33,582 bases of DNA, from the NCBI GenBank assembly GCA_018714485.1, contig DVNJ01000021.1, forward strand, positions 1-33,582, in the 5' to 3' direction. Each line of letters begins with the position of its first letter. Position 1 is the stretch's first letter. This DNA comes from Candidatus Caccalectryoclostridium excrementigallinarum. Its GTDB lineage: Bacteria; Bacillota; Clostridia; Christensenellales; UBA3700. Shown in pieces: positions 1 to 9,000 of the stretch. Made by a program: the position numbers and the translations under genes. Under the pieces are notes generated by a model. The model was not told the origin of the DNA, searched no databases, and saw nothing but the letters and a program-made list of their open reading frames with translations.

Positions 1-26
1 AAATTCGCACCGGAGATATGGTATTG

Positions 27-686
27 ATGAAGTTTGCAGATCTCAAAGGCTACATATTCGACCTCGATGGCACCTTGCTCGCCTCCACGGGATTGTGGTA
101 CGGCATCTACCGCAAGGCGCTCGCCCGTTTCGGCATAGAAATGCCGGACGATTACGTCGCGCACGTCAATCATCTGGACATCTCACGGGGCACGGCTTAT
201 ACCGCGGAACGCTTCGGGCTTTCCTGCGGCGCGGAAGGAGTGGCGAAGGTGTGGAGAGAGTATGCGGGCGACGCGTACGCCTCCGCGATCGAGATGACTC
301 CGCACGCGAAGGAATTGCTCTCCGCACTCTCCGCACGCGGCAAAAAGCTGGGCATCGCCACTGCTTTGGACGAGGACCTCGCGCGCGCGTGCCTTACAAG
401 ACACGGGGTGTGGGAGCTTTTCCCGGTGTTCGTGTCCGTGGGCGACGTGGGAAAGGACAAGAGCGCCCCCGACGTATATCTTACCGCGGCGGCGCGGTTG
501 GGGCTGCTCCCGTCGGAGTGCGCCGTAGTCGAGGACGGCGCGGTGGGCGCGGAAACGGCTAAAAAGGCGGGATTTTTCTCTGCCGGAGTGACGGATCCGT
601 ATTCAGGCGCCGATCCGGCTCTCATGCGCCGCGTGTGCGACCGTCTGGAGAGCGACCTCGGCGGTTATCTCGCGGATTTCGAGTGA
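27..686 (+). CDS. HAD-superfamily phosphatase, beta-phosphoglucomutase-like
   Basis: This 219-residue cytoplasmic protein should be a magnesium-dependent phosphatase or phosphomutase of the haloacid dehalogenase superfamily. HAD motif I is DLDGT, with the two catalytic aspartates at about residues 12 and 14. The helical cap follows. Motif II is around IATALDED, the motif III lysine lies in GKDKSAPD, and motif IV is VVEDGAVGAETAKKAG, which replaces the commoner EDS-x-x-G pattern. Two in-frame ATGs are available, at 18 and 27. I chose 27 because the GGAG at 12-15 is 11 bases from it but only 2 bases from the ATG at 18; a TTG at 24 is also possible. The substrate cannot be told from sequence. 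Its stop overlaps a GTG that may start the downstream transporter, so the two are probably translated from one mRNA. The promoter lies outside the window. Confidence 0.88.
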   Translation: MKFADLKGYIFDLDGTLLASTGLWYGIYRKALARFGIEMPDDYVAHVNHLDISRGTAYTAERFGLSCGAEGVAKVWREYAGDAYASAIEMTPHAKELLSALSARGKKLGIATALDEDLARACLTRHGVWELFPVFVSVGDVGKDKSAPDVYLTAAARLGLLPSECAVVEDGAVGAETAKKAGFFSAGVTDPYSGADPALMRRVCDRLESDLGGYLADFE

Positions 687-1732
687 AAGAAGGCGCTCAC
701 CGCGGAGAGTGCGGAGGGCGGAGGAACAACGTAAACACAAAAACGGCAGATAAAACATTGAAAACGTCATTCTTAACACGTCTTTCGGACAGTAGGAAGC
801 GCAACGGCGCGAAGATCATTCTGCTTCTCAGCACGGTATTGTGGGGGAGCAGTTATTTCATTCTGAAAGACACTTTGGACGAAGTCCCGCCTTACTTTCT
901 GCTCACATTCCGCTTCCTAGTCTCCGCGGTGCTGCTAGGTCTGATCTGCTTCAAGAAGTGGAAACTCATGAACGTCACCTATCTGTGGCAAGGGGTGCTG
1001 ACAGGTGTCTTTCTCGCCTTCGCGTACATTTTTCAAACGCTCGGTCTGCAGAACACAACGCCGGGGACGAGCGCATTCCTCACCACGGTCTACTGTATCC
1101 TCGTGCCTTTCATAGGCTGGGCGGTCATGAAGAGGCGTCCGACACTTCTCAACCTCGCGGCGGCGGTCGTGTGCATGGCGGGCATCGGGCTTGTGTGCAT
1201 GGACGGCGGCAGCGGCGGTTTCTCATTGAAAGGAGAGGGATATACGCTCATCTGCGGAGTTTTCTTTGCGCTTCAGATCGTCGCCGTGGATAAGTTCGGG
1301 CAGAAGCTGGACACCTTCCTTTTCACCACCATACAGTTCTTCACCACTTTCGTCATATGCCTCGTCTTTTTCCTCGCAAAGGAGAGCATGCCGACGTCGC
1401 TTTCATCGGACAGCGCGTTTTCATTGGTGTACGTCGCCGTCATGGCGACGTGCGTGTGCTTCGTCATGATGAATGTGGGCATCAAGTACGCCTCATCCAT
1501 CGCCGCCTCGCTCATCCTCAGCCTGGAGGGCGTGTTCGGCGTGGCGTTCTCCATGATCTTCTACCACGAGCGCCTCACCCTGCAGGTGGGCATGGGCTTT
1601 GCGGTCATCTTCGTCGCCCTGCTCCTCAACGAGGTGCTGCCCAAGCTCATCGCCTCCCGCCGCAACGCCGCCTTCCCCTCCGTCCGCCCCCACAAACGCA
1701 CGGAAGTGTACAAAAGAGAGCCCTGCGCCTGA
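683..1732 (+). CDS. EamA/DMT-family transporter
   Basis: The protein has about ten predicted membrane segments in two tandem EamA repeats, the layout of the drug/metabolite transporter superfamily. The first repeat begins near LLLSTVLWGSSYF and contains the family-like stretch NTTPGTSAFLTTVYCILVPF. The second ends with SLEGVFGVAFSMIFYHERLT, typical of the last EamA helices. It should be an inner-membrane carrier for a small metabolite, with unknown substrate. The start is uncertain. A GTG at 683 overlaps the TGA of the preceding HAD gene and would give 349 residues by coupling. A strong GGAGGA at 720-725 precedes a GTA (731), which is not a normal start, and a TTG at 758 would be a shorter alternative. 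All choices keep every membrane helix. A short basic tail follows the last helix, and a terminator follows the gene. Confidence 0.88.
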   Translation: MKEGAHRGECGGRRNNVNTKTADKTLKTSFLTRLSDSRKRNGAKIILLLSTVLWGSSYFILKDTLDEVPPYFLLTFRFLVSAVLLGLICFKKWKLMNVTYLWQGVLTGVFLAFAYIFQTLGLQNTTPGTSAFLTTVYCILVPFIGWAVMKRRPTLLNLAAAVVCMAGIGLVCMDGGSGGFSLKGEGYTLICGVFFALQIVAVDKFGQKLDTFLFTTIQFFTTFVICLVFFLAKESMPTSLSSDSAFSLVYVAVMATCVCFVMMNVGIKYASSIAASLILSLEGVFGVAFSMIFYHERLTLQVGMGFAVIFVALLLNEVLPKLIASRRNAAFPSVRPHKRTEVYKREPCA

Positions 1733-1815
1733 GCACCCGTCCGCGCCGCCCCTGCCGAGAGAGGGCTTGCAACGCAGCATTGCGCCTGCGGCGCAACACC
1801 TCAACATCACGAAAA

Positions 1816-1846
1816 CAAAAAGAGTGCGCATTGCGCACTCTTTTCG
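1816..1846. terminator. Bidirectional rho-independent terminator
   Basis: A near-perfect palindrome with arms AGAGTGCGCA (1821-1830) and TGCGCACTCT (1832-1841) is flanked by A-rich sequence on the left and TTTT on the right, so it can end transcription on both strands. It separates the convergent EamA gene and the LRR lipoprotein gene. A second 7-bp hairpin, TTGCGCC/GGCGCAA (1780-1796), lies just before it but has no T-run. Confidence 0.85.
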
Positions 1847-1867
1847 TATGTAAGTTTTTTGTGTCAT

Positions 1868-3835
1868 TTACGCAGTGCCGTTTGCCTGTTCCTTTGTCAG
1901 TGTGCCGTCACTGCATATGACGACATAATCGCCTGTTTCCGCGTCCCATTCGGATTTTTTGATGATCTCGTGCCACTGCTCGACAGTGCCGTCATAATAT
2001 ATGGCAGTAAGTTCGCTGCATCTGAAGAATACACGGCGACCAATAGATTTGATACTTTGGGGCAGCCGGACATATTTTACGTTAGATCCGAATATACCGC
2101 CATTGCCGTAAGCTGCCATTAAAAATTCTATCGTGTCCGGCACTTCTATTTCAGCGACGGTGTTAGAGTAAGTCAATGCCGGTCCCCACCATCCAACAAC
2201 TTCCTTGCCGCCCAGTTCCGAGGGGACAGAGTATGTGTCGGTTTGCAGGTTTTTTACGGAGAGGAGATATGCCTTGTCGTTGCGTATGATGTAAGAGCAG
2301 TCCTCCTCGATGATCTCTCCGCTGTGTTCGACAGCCCCCAGCCACTCCTCCGCCTTGCAATCGAACGCGGTGGACTGCGTCGTGACTTTGTAGCGGTATC
2401 TTGTGCTGGAAGATGTGATTACGCTCCCTGTGTCCGACGTTACGCCTTGCAGAAAGCCCTCCCAGTATTCCCTGCCGGACACATCGGTGTACCACGGTAC
2501 GACGATCCTCGCGTAGTATCGCATGATGTCGTCGCCCTCCAGGTAAAGGATGTTGACGTTGAAACCGGTTATGTAACCCGAGGTGGGGATAAAATATCTC
2601 GACGTGGGACCGCTCACGGTATACCCTGAATTTTCCGGGGCATCATCAAAACTTCTTGAATAAGGCGTGTCAACATAGCAGCACAGGATCTCTTTGTCGG
2701 GAAGCAGTTTTCGCGCGGCTTCCATTGCTTTGACTTGATCCATCGCGTTGCCGAATGATGCATGATCTTCCAGTACTGTATTTATGTCGTTAAAATCAAT
2801 AGACAAAAAGGCGTCGAGCAAAGCGGCTCTTATATTCTCGACTGTATTGCCAATCTCGTCTCTCACTTCGGAAGTCTTGTTGACGGGCACTTCCGTCTGT
2901 GCAGGCACACCAATTTGTGCGAACACAAGCCCCTTTACATCCGTCGTCGCGTCTGAAATGATTTGGGGCATATCCCGAATCTGTAACTGCCCGCTTTGGT
3001 TGCAATACGACGTTTCTTTAGGTTCCGAGTCGTCACCATTATAACTTCCCTTGGAAGTAGTGTCTGTCCGAAGTTTTATTGTGCGGCCTTCGGCGTCAAC
3101 CCGATACCACATCAATATAGGGCATGAATTTACTGAAGTGTCTAACAGCAACTGCAGATCCGTGCGGATGTCCTCGTCAAAGCTCAGGTCTGAGAAATAT
3201 TCGTCGTATATTTCGTCATAGGTGATGAAGCGGATCTCTTCCTTTGTGACGGACAGATCGCTTGCGTTCAGAGAAGCAATCGCTTGTCCGATCGCCGCGC
3301 GGACGCGCTCTATTGCAGCCGTGACGGCGGCTTTCGCTTCGTCTGCCTCGCTTTCTTTGATTTGCGCCGTCTCCGAGTATCCCGCCGCACTCAAGACCGC
3401 GGCTTTTGCTCCGTCACTCTCCAATTGTCTTACTATGTCCGGGGCGGAGAAGGTTATGTTGCCTGTCCGCACGGCGTCATATTCGTAATAGGATACGCTC
3501 ATATTGACATTGCCGGACGAAGAATCGTAACTTACGTCTTCGACCGCGGCGTTCAGCCCGGGCAGTGCTGTTTCACAAAGTGCGCTGTACGCTGTCTGCA
3601 GATCGTCTGCAAACGACGTGTCACCAAACGACTCATCCCACAATGAGTCTATGGCGATAAGCGGTTCTTCCTCCTGCGGTGTATCGCCGTCATTTCCGCC
3701 GACCGGCGGCTCAACGGTCGAAGAGTCGGAGCCGCCGTTCTGGCTTTGCGCGCTGCTGTTGCATGCAGTGAACACGCAAAGCGCAACGACGATCATCAGC
3801 GCCACGGCTATCATTGCTTGAACCGTTCTTTTCAT
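1868..3835 (-). CDS. Lipoprotein with C-terminal BspA-type leucine-rich repeats
   Basis: This 655-residue protein starts with a lipoprotein signal peptide: basic start, hydrophobic stretch, then lipobox FTAC with the lipidated cysteine at residue 25. A Ser/Gly/acidic linker follows, so the mature protein should be anchored on the outer face of the membrane. Most of the body has no family I recognise. The last 120 residues carry LRR_5/BspA-like features (IEVPDTIEFL, YVRLPQSIKSIGRRVF, then LTAIYYDGTVEQWHEI), a module common in surface proteins of gut Bacillota and thought to serve binding. The ATG at 3835 is chosen over one at 3865 because AGGGAGGA lies 7 bases upstream and the signal peptide begins there. 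Composition is lower in GC than the neighbours (22 of 60 bases in the line at 2761), which may mean acquisition by transfer. The gene stands alone between two terminators. Confidence 0.85.
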   Translation of the reverse strand: MKRTVQAMIAVALMIVVALCVFTACNSSAQSQNGGSDSSTVEPPVGGNDGDTPQEEEPLIAIDSLWDESFGDTSFADDLQTAYSALCETALPGLNAAVEDVSYDSSSGNVNMSVSYYEYDAVRTGNITFSAPDIVRQLESDGAKAAVLSAAGYSETAQIKESEADEAKAAVTAAIERVRAAIGQAIASLNASDLSVTKEEIRFITYDEIYDEYFSDLSFDEDIRTDLQLLLDTSVNSCPILMWYRVDAEGRTIKLRTDTTSKGSYNGDDSEPKETSYCNQSGQLQIRDMPQIISDATTDVKGLVFAQIGVPAQTEVPVNKTSEVRDEIGNTVENIRAALLDAFLSIDFNDINTVLEDHASFGNAMDQVKAMEAARKLLPDKEILCCYVDTPYSRSFDDAPENSGYTVSGPTSRYFIPTSGYITGFNVNILYLEGDDIMRYYARIVVPWYTDVSGREYWEGFLQGVTSDTGSVITSSSTRYRYKVTTQSTAFDCKAEEWLGAVEHSGEIIEEDCSYIIRNDKAYLLSVKNLQTDTYSVPSELGGKEVVGWWGPALTYSNTVAEIEVPDTIEFLMAAYGNGGIFGSNVKYVRLPQSIKSIGRRVFFRCSELTAIYYDGTVEQWHEIIKKSEWDAETGDYVVICSDGTLTKEQANGTA

Positions 3836-3895
3836 TTGATTGTCCTCCCTTACGTTTTTTGTCAATACAATTTTTTCGGCGGCGATTCAAGGTGG

Positions 3896-3932
3896 AAAAA
3901 GTACGCCGAATATTGTATTCGGCGTACTTTTT
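3896..3932. terminator. Strong palindrome, terminator-like on both strands
   Basis: Two perfect 17-base arms (3896-3912 and 3916-3932) with core GTACGCCGAATA surround a three-base loop, TTG. The arms end in A5 and T5, so both strands show a hairpin followed by a U-run. It sits 60 bases upstream of the lipoprotein start. It could end transcripts arriving from the structured region or from the genes to its right, and it forces the lipoprotein promoter into 3836-3895. A weak candidate there on the minus strand is TTGAAT-17-TATTGA. Confidence 0.8.
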
Positions 3933-4008
3933 CATCTAAAACATACACAGAAAAAGTAATGTTACGTATATTTAATCAATAATATTCTAAAATCTTTAAT
4001 GCAAAATA

Positions 4009-4038
4009 TTGACTTATCATAGCAGATGTGTATATATT
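4009..4038 (+). promoter_or_regulatory. Possible sigma-A promoter facing the structured region
   Basis: TTGACT (4009-4014) is followed after 18 bases by TATATT (4033-4038), or after 16 bases by TATATA (4031-4036). It points into the hairpin-rich stretch 4040-4500, where no convincing plus-strand protein gene exists. The surroundings are AT-rich, so a chance match is possible. Confidence 0.4.
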
Positions 4039-4039
4039 A

Positions 4040-4500
4040 AGTACGCAATATACAATATTCGATGTATTTTGTGACGGTCTATGCGAATGGTATTATCGTC
4101 GTAAAAGCCGGTATGCCGAACCGGAATAATACGAACCGGCCTCGGAGCAACTCTTTTCGGCGCTTTTGCACAGCCGAAACTTGCCAATATGTATACTATT
4201 GCCTGCGTTCCGCCCGTGCAACACCATCCGAAAATCTCTTGCTCTGAGGTGCGAGCAGTTCCGCGCCTGCCGATTTTTGGCTGAGCAATTCCGGGGTCCC
4301 CGAGTGAAAATCTATGATTTTCAGTTGGGGTAAAAGTCGCCGCAGCCAATACTTGACCCGTATTGGCAAGGCGAATGACGCTGATCGGGCGGAAATCAGC
4401 GGCGCCGAACCCGATTCGTATTAGTCCGTTTCGGCATGTAACCCTTGCGGCGGTTCCCTTTAAGGGAAGAGCCGATGTTTTGCGTTCAATGGTTCAAGGG
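4040..4500. other. Hairpin-rich intergenic region, candidate structured RNA or repeat element
   Basis: No open reading frame here looks like a real protein; frames up to 110 codons lack ribosome sites and family features. Several inverted repeats are visible: GCCGGT/ACCGGC (4107-4140), TTTCGGC/GCCGAAA (4155-4179), a nested hairpin with CCCC/GGGG outside and TGAAAATC/GATTTTCA inside (4298-4330), GCCAATAC/GTATTGGC (4345-4367), GCTGAT/ATCAGC (4380-4400) and TTCCCTT/AAGGGAA (4454-4468). A possible promoter precedes it on the plus strand. On the minus strand it would be the 3' extension of the upstream operon, ending at the 3896-3932 palindrome. I cannot assign it to a known RNA family by eye. A dispersed repeat is the main alternative. 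Confidence 0.4.
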
Positions 4501-4507
4501 AAGGAAT

Positions 4508-4870
4508 TTACGCTTTTTCTATTCCCTTGGCTTCCATCATGCCGGCGATGACCGCCTGCGCCTTCCTGACCGCCACGTCCGATTTGAGAGGCAGCATAAG
4601 GGGAACTTCCTTATAGGCGGCGACGCCGTCCTTGCTCACCTTGCTCACCTTCATATCTTCGGGAACTTCCGCGTCCAAATAAAGCTTGAGCGTATGTCCG
4701 CCGACGGCTATTTTGGCAAGCAGCTTGCCTTTGTAACGATAGCTGTCGCATCTGATGCTCAAACGGCTCTTGACGCCCTTGTAGCTCAAAAGGCAGTCCC
4801 TGATCGCGTCGTAATAGGCGCTGTGCTTTGCATCCTGGCGTACCCTTTCACTGAATGCGTTTGTGCTCAT
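4508..4870 (-). CDS. Small conserved-looking protein, possibly DUF5655-like
   Basis: This 120-residue soluble protein has no signal peptide or membrane segment. Its centre reads KGKLLAKIAVGGHTLKLYLDA, a strand-rich pattern resembling domains such as DUF5655, in which a stretch about self-similar beta strands ends in LKLYL. That link is from memory and weak. The ATG at 4870 has AGGAGG six bases upstream. An upstream extension to 4996 would run through the TSCPD gene and is rejected. The start lies 23 bases inside the end of the TSCPD gene, so the two are probably co-translated. The function is unknown. The 3' end overlaps an imperfect inverted repeat (CAAGGGAA/TTCCCTTG, 4495-4529). Confidence 0.65.
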   Translation of the reverse strand: MSTNAFSERVRQDAKHSAYYDAIRDCLLSYKGVKSRLSIRCDSYRYKGKLLAKIAVGGHTLKLYLDAEVPEDMKVSKVSKDGVAAYKEVPLMLPLKSDVAVRKAQAVIAGMMEAKGIEKA

Positions 4871-5123
4871 CCTTTTCCTCCTCATAAGCTGCCCGAACCG
4901 CCTTGGCGAGTTGATCGGCGCACGATGTGTTGCGGAATCCGCATCTGATGCCTCCCAAAAGCCTCTCGATCTCCTCGACGGTCTTGCCTTGTACAAGTAT
5001 GGGAACGGCTTGCAAGTTACCCGGACAGCCTCCCTTGAATTTTACGTTGTACACTTTGTTGCCTTCAAGTTCCAAATCTATCTGCACGGCACAGGTGCCG
5101 CGAGTTTTATAGGTGTGTTTCAT
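4848..5123 (-). CDS. TSCPD-domain protein (TIGR03905-like)
   Basis: This 91-residue protein matches the short cysteine-containing TSCPD family. It has four spaced cysteines in GTCAVQI, GGCPGN, IRCGF and TSCADQLA, an arrangement consistent with metal binding. The family is named for TSCPD; here the proline is alanine. The role of free-standing TSCPD proteins is not established, although the domain also occurs at the C-terminus of some ribonucleotide reductases. The ATG at 5121-5123 overlaps the TGA of the PfkB kinase gene as ATGA, so translation is likely coupled. A longer frame to 5222 lies within the kinase gene and is rejected. The charged tail (EEEKDEHKRIQ) runs into the start of the next gene. 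Confidence 0.82.
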   Translation of the reverse strand: MKHTYKTRGTCAVQIDLELEGNKVYNVKFKGGCPGNLQAVPILVQGKTVEEIERLLGGIRCGFRNTSCADQLAKAVRAAYEEEKDEHKRIQ

Positions 5124-6010
5124 CTGCCGTAAAAGCGCCTTATATAATCTTCGATGTCCGCGCGCGTGCCCTTGTAAGGACCGGGCTTTTCCATCTTCGC
5201 CGAAACGGTCGCCGTCGCCCAAAGGAGCGAATCGGCAATGCCCGCATGCCCGCGCTCGGAGATATATGCGGCAAATGTCGTGTCTCCCCTGCCGCTTCTT
5301 CCCGAGAGGTTCCTCGCCTTGATGGGGCAGGTATATATCTCGTTGCCGTCATAGGCGAGCACTTCGGTGTTGTGAGTTATCACGACTTCCTTCGCGCCCC
5401 ACTTATGCAGCAGCCTTGCCGCTTCCGCTCTGTCCGTCTTGCCCGTCATTATCTCCGCCTCGGCGGCGTCCGTTTTGAGATAATCGATATAGGGCAGATA
5501 AGTGAGCTTATCCTTCCAATCTTCAAAATACATCAGCGACGTGTTCTTGTCCACATGACGCAAAAGCGCCTGCACGTCGACGGCGGTCTTGCCGCGTAAG
5601 GACATTTGCCTGATCAATTCGCCGTCAAAGTCGCCGTAGATGAGACCCGCGAAATGATAAACGCCGCAATCGACCCCGGGTATATCCTTTTCGGTGAAGG
5701 GATCGCCCTGCGCGATACAAGTGCAGGTACGCCTTTCCTTGTCGGGCGTATGATACTTGTTGCGGATGGACGTCGACTTTGCCGAAGGCAGACAGTAGAC
5801 ATCCTCTTTCGCGATCGTGAACACGTTCAGTCTGTCCCTGTCGCCCTCCGCCAGCTTGGTGACCACGCCCGCCTTATGACCCAAGGCGTGAGCGGCGGCG
5901 GAAGAATAGATGACGGCTCCTCCGACCTCGACTATCTCGTTATCCAAGTAGTCGATATTATAATCCAAGGATATATGTCCTATGGATAGTATATCATAAA
6001 ACTTTGCCAT
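5120..6010 (-). CDS. PfkB-family carbohydrate or nucleoside kinase
   Basis: This 296-residue soluble kinase belongs to the ribokinase/PfkB family, which phosphorylates sugars or nucleosides with ATP. Near the N-terminus it has the substrate-side pattern GHISLDYN followed by EVGGAVIYSSAAAHALGHKAGVV cut here as the usual glycine-rich first signature. Near residue 240 it has SGRGDTTFAAY, the second PfkB signature, whose Asp is the catalytic base; the more common form is GAGD, so this is the GRGD variant. The ATG at 6010 is preceded by AAGGGG at a workable distance. A longer frame starting at 6103 is rejected because it adds a lysine-rich run from intergenic sequence. The substrate is unknown. 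It is coupled to the TSCPD gene and probably shares an operon with the large surface protein upstream (85-base gap, no clear terminator). Confidence 0.88.
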   Translation of the reverse strand: MAKFYDILSIGHISLDYNIDYLDNEIVEVGGAVIYSSAAAHALGHKAGVVTKLAEGDRDRLNVFTIAKEDVYCLPSAKSTSIRNKYHTPDKERRTCTCIAQGDPFTEKDIPGVDCGVYHFAGLIYGDFDGELIRQMSLRGKTAVDVQALLRHVDKNTSLMYFEDWKDKLTYLPYIDYLKTDAAEAEIMTGKTDRAEAARLLHKWGAKEVVITHNTEVLAYDGNEIYTCPIKARNLSGRSGRGDTTFAAYISERGHAGIADSLLWATATVSAKMEKPGPYKGTRADIEDYIRRFYGR

Positions 6011-6095
6011 GATAAACCCCTTTTTTCGCTTTTTTATGTCTTTTTGTTGTTTTTTTCGACCATTTTTCGCCGTTCTATCCATAAGTCGGGCGCTT

Positions 6096-9000
6096 TTAGC
6101 CAATTTTCGGCGAGCCTTGCAGCTCTATCGGGAACAGCTTTTCGATCAGCGCCTCGGCGTCTATGCGCAGCAGACCTAAGCCTTCGCGCTTGTCGTCCGC
6201 GCCTTCGGAGCCGCTGCCCGCGCCCGTACCCGCGCCTTCGTTCTCTCTCACGACCACCTCGCCGTAAGCGAGCACGGTGTAAAGACCGATGTCGGGAATG
6301 GGGTCGTTATCGCCCTCGTTTTCATGCAGGGCGAAACTGAGCAGGAACTGCCTGATCTTGGCGTTGATGTCCGTTCCGAAGACCGTCTCGGCAAGGTCCG
6401 CCGTCTCCGGATCGATCGCGAGCACTTTCCCGATCGCGGCGATGTCTTTCGCTTCCATGTCATTGATAAAGACCGCCACGGGGAAGACGTCCCTGAACTT
6501 CGGGTCGGGCGCGATCGTGCTGCCGTCGTTGGGATCCGTTCCGCCCACCACGTCTTCGATACTGCCCGCGCTGCGCAAGTCGTTCCTCTGCTCCTCGGTC
6601 AGTTCGAGATCCATGATTATGGTGACGGTGAAATATTGCGGCAGCAGCTTGAACGCCGCGTTATTGTCCGCGAGCGCCGCGGAGGAAAGCGTCGCGGTTA
6701 TCACGAGCAGTTCGTCGGGAGAATTCTTTTCCTCCAGACCGTTCACATAGCGCCAGTCGTTATATTTGCTCTCGAAGGAGGCAAATATCTTCTCTTCCTC
6801 GGCGCCGCCGTCTTTACCGAGCATGACGAGCTGGTCTATCCAATAATCTTCGCCGTATTCCACGTCAGCGGAAAGTCCGAGGCTCGCCGCGAACTTTGCG
6901 CGCTCGTCGTTCGGCTCTTCGGGATCGCCCGCAGCAACCGCCGCCTCGCGCCCGATGATGACGTCGGCAAGAGCCGTGTCGACCAAGTCTATCGTCGCGC
7001 CCTGCGTCTCTCCGAAGCTCCCGATGATCTCGGCGGCGAGATCGAAGCCGTCGCCGCTCGGGCGGTGATCACTGCCCAAGAAGGCGCTCGGCGTCATGCC
7101 CGGATCGGAAGGGCTAAGGCTGCCGTTCGCCTCTTTGCCGTTGTAAAGATAGATATGCTTGATCGCGTCGGCGAATGCCGCTTTTGTCACTTCCGCCTTT
7201 TCGCCCTCTTCGAGCTTATCTTCGTAGACGAGCGCATAAAGCAGCGCATAGACGTTGTCCATCTCAATGCCGTACACGCTGTATCCGGCGATGAACCTGC
7301 TTATGCCCGCCTCCTGACCGTTTTCGTCCTTCTCGGCGAGCACGGAAGTTATCGCCTCGGAAAGCGTTTTGCAAACCGAGTCGTAACTCAGATCTTCGAC
7401 TATGTCTCCGCCCGCGCCGAAGCCGGTGAGAAGCTCGCAGAGGCTGTCGAGCAACGACTTTGTCTTACCGTACTTTGCGTCGTTGAAAATTATGTCCGTA
7501 TGCATATCGCCCGTCTCTGCGGCGGATATTTCTATGTCGGCGGTCAGATATACCGCGGAAGGTATGAGCTGTCCGATGATGTTATGGAACAGACCGTTCT
7601 CGTCAAAGAGATCGGGGCTTGCGTTTTCCAGGCTTTTGCGTATGTCGAACTTGAACTTGACGGTGATATAGACCGAGCCGTCCTCTCTCTTCTCGCCGTC
7701 GCCAAGGCTCAAAAGCTCGAAGCCGTATTCGGCGATCATGCCCGTCGCCTCGCCCGACTGCATATAGCTGCGCATTATCGCCGCCAGCGAGGCATAATCT
7801 ATCGTCGCCGTGCTCGTGACGGTCACCGCGGGATTTGCCGCGACCTTGCCAAAAGCGATATTGTCGATGATGGCGTCCGTGCCCGAGAAAATGTCCGTTA
7901 TGCTCGCATAAAGATTATTATCGTCGATATAAATGCCCTGGACATTGGGATCGGGGGTGTCTTTGGTGATGAGACCGAAGTTGTCCTCAAGCGTCCTTAT
8001 AAGTTCGTTGCAGTCATATTCGACATATTCGAAGCCGTCTATCTGTCCGTCGCCGTCGTCGTCCTGCATATAGTGGTCGGGAGCGGCGACATAGCGCACG
8101 ATCTCGAAAAACTCCAGCGGAGTGAGCTGCAATCCCAAAGCGCTGATGACCGCGCCGATGGGCTGAGCGTTGACGAGGTCGGAGACGAAGTTTATCGGCA
8201 AGAGTTCGCTCACCGACTGCACGGCGTTATAGACCGTGGCGTTTATCTGCGTCAAAAAGTCGCCCGTTCTGAGTTCCGAGCCCGTGAGCGAGAACACGGC
8301 GTCAACTATGCGCAGCATCTTTTCCATATCTTCTTCCGAAGTGGAATTGACGACGACTCCCGCCGCGCCTTCCGCGTCGCAAGGCTCGACCTCGGCGGAG
8401 AAATATATCTCTTTGGGGAGTATCGCCGCCGCGGCTTTGATCCCGAACGCGGCAATGCCCGTAAACTTTGAGGCAACGCTCTGCAAAGCCGAACGCAGCT
8501 CCACTTTCACTGTGGCTTTGAGCTTGGTGGCGGCGTCGTTTATCGTGTCGGGAGCGGAGACGATGACCTGCTCTAAGCTGACCACGTCGGCAAAATTCAC
8601 GTTCCATTCGCTCTGCATCTGCACGAGGCTGTCCGCGCCGACGAAAGCTTCCTGCAAGACGTCGTTGACGAACGCGGCTATCTGCGGACCGGAGATCTCC
8701 ACCTCGCCCGTCTTGGCGGTGGGATTTCTGAGCGACTCCCAGTTGAATTTCAATTCGTTGAGCAGCTTGTCAAGCTCTTCGCTGCCCGTCGTCTGCTCGT
8801 CGCCCGCGCGGGAGTTTTCTTCGACCGCCGCATAGGGCGAAACGCCGTCGTTGCGCGCGGCGAGCGCCGCCTGAACGGTCTCCTCGCCGCTCCCGGCGCT
8901 GTTGAGCATATCCACGACGATCGCGGGCAGATCGAGATCGTAGCCGTCATCGACCGTCATGCAAAGCGCGTCGAGGACGCGATCGTAAAATCCGTCCAGA

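Noticed and set aside
4017..4349. A 110-codon minus-strand frame in the hairpin-rich region
   Set aside because: No ribosome site, mixed composition and hairpins running through it argue against a protein. It is described as a structured region instead.
4495..4529. Terminator at the end of the 120-residue protein gene
   Set aside because: CAAGGGAA/TTCCCTTG overlaps the coding end and has no T-run after it.
6324..8471. A 715-codon plus-strand open frame
   Set aside because: It lies wholly antisense to the large surface protein gene, is arginine/valine-rich as expected of a GC-rich shadow, has no ribosome site and no family features.
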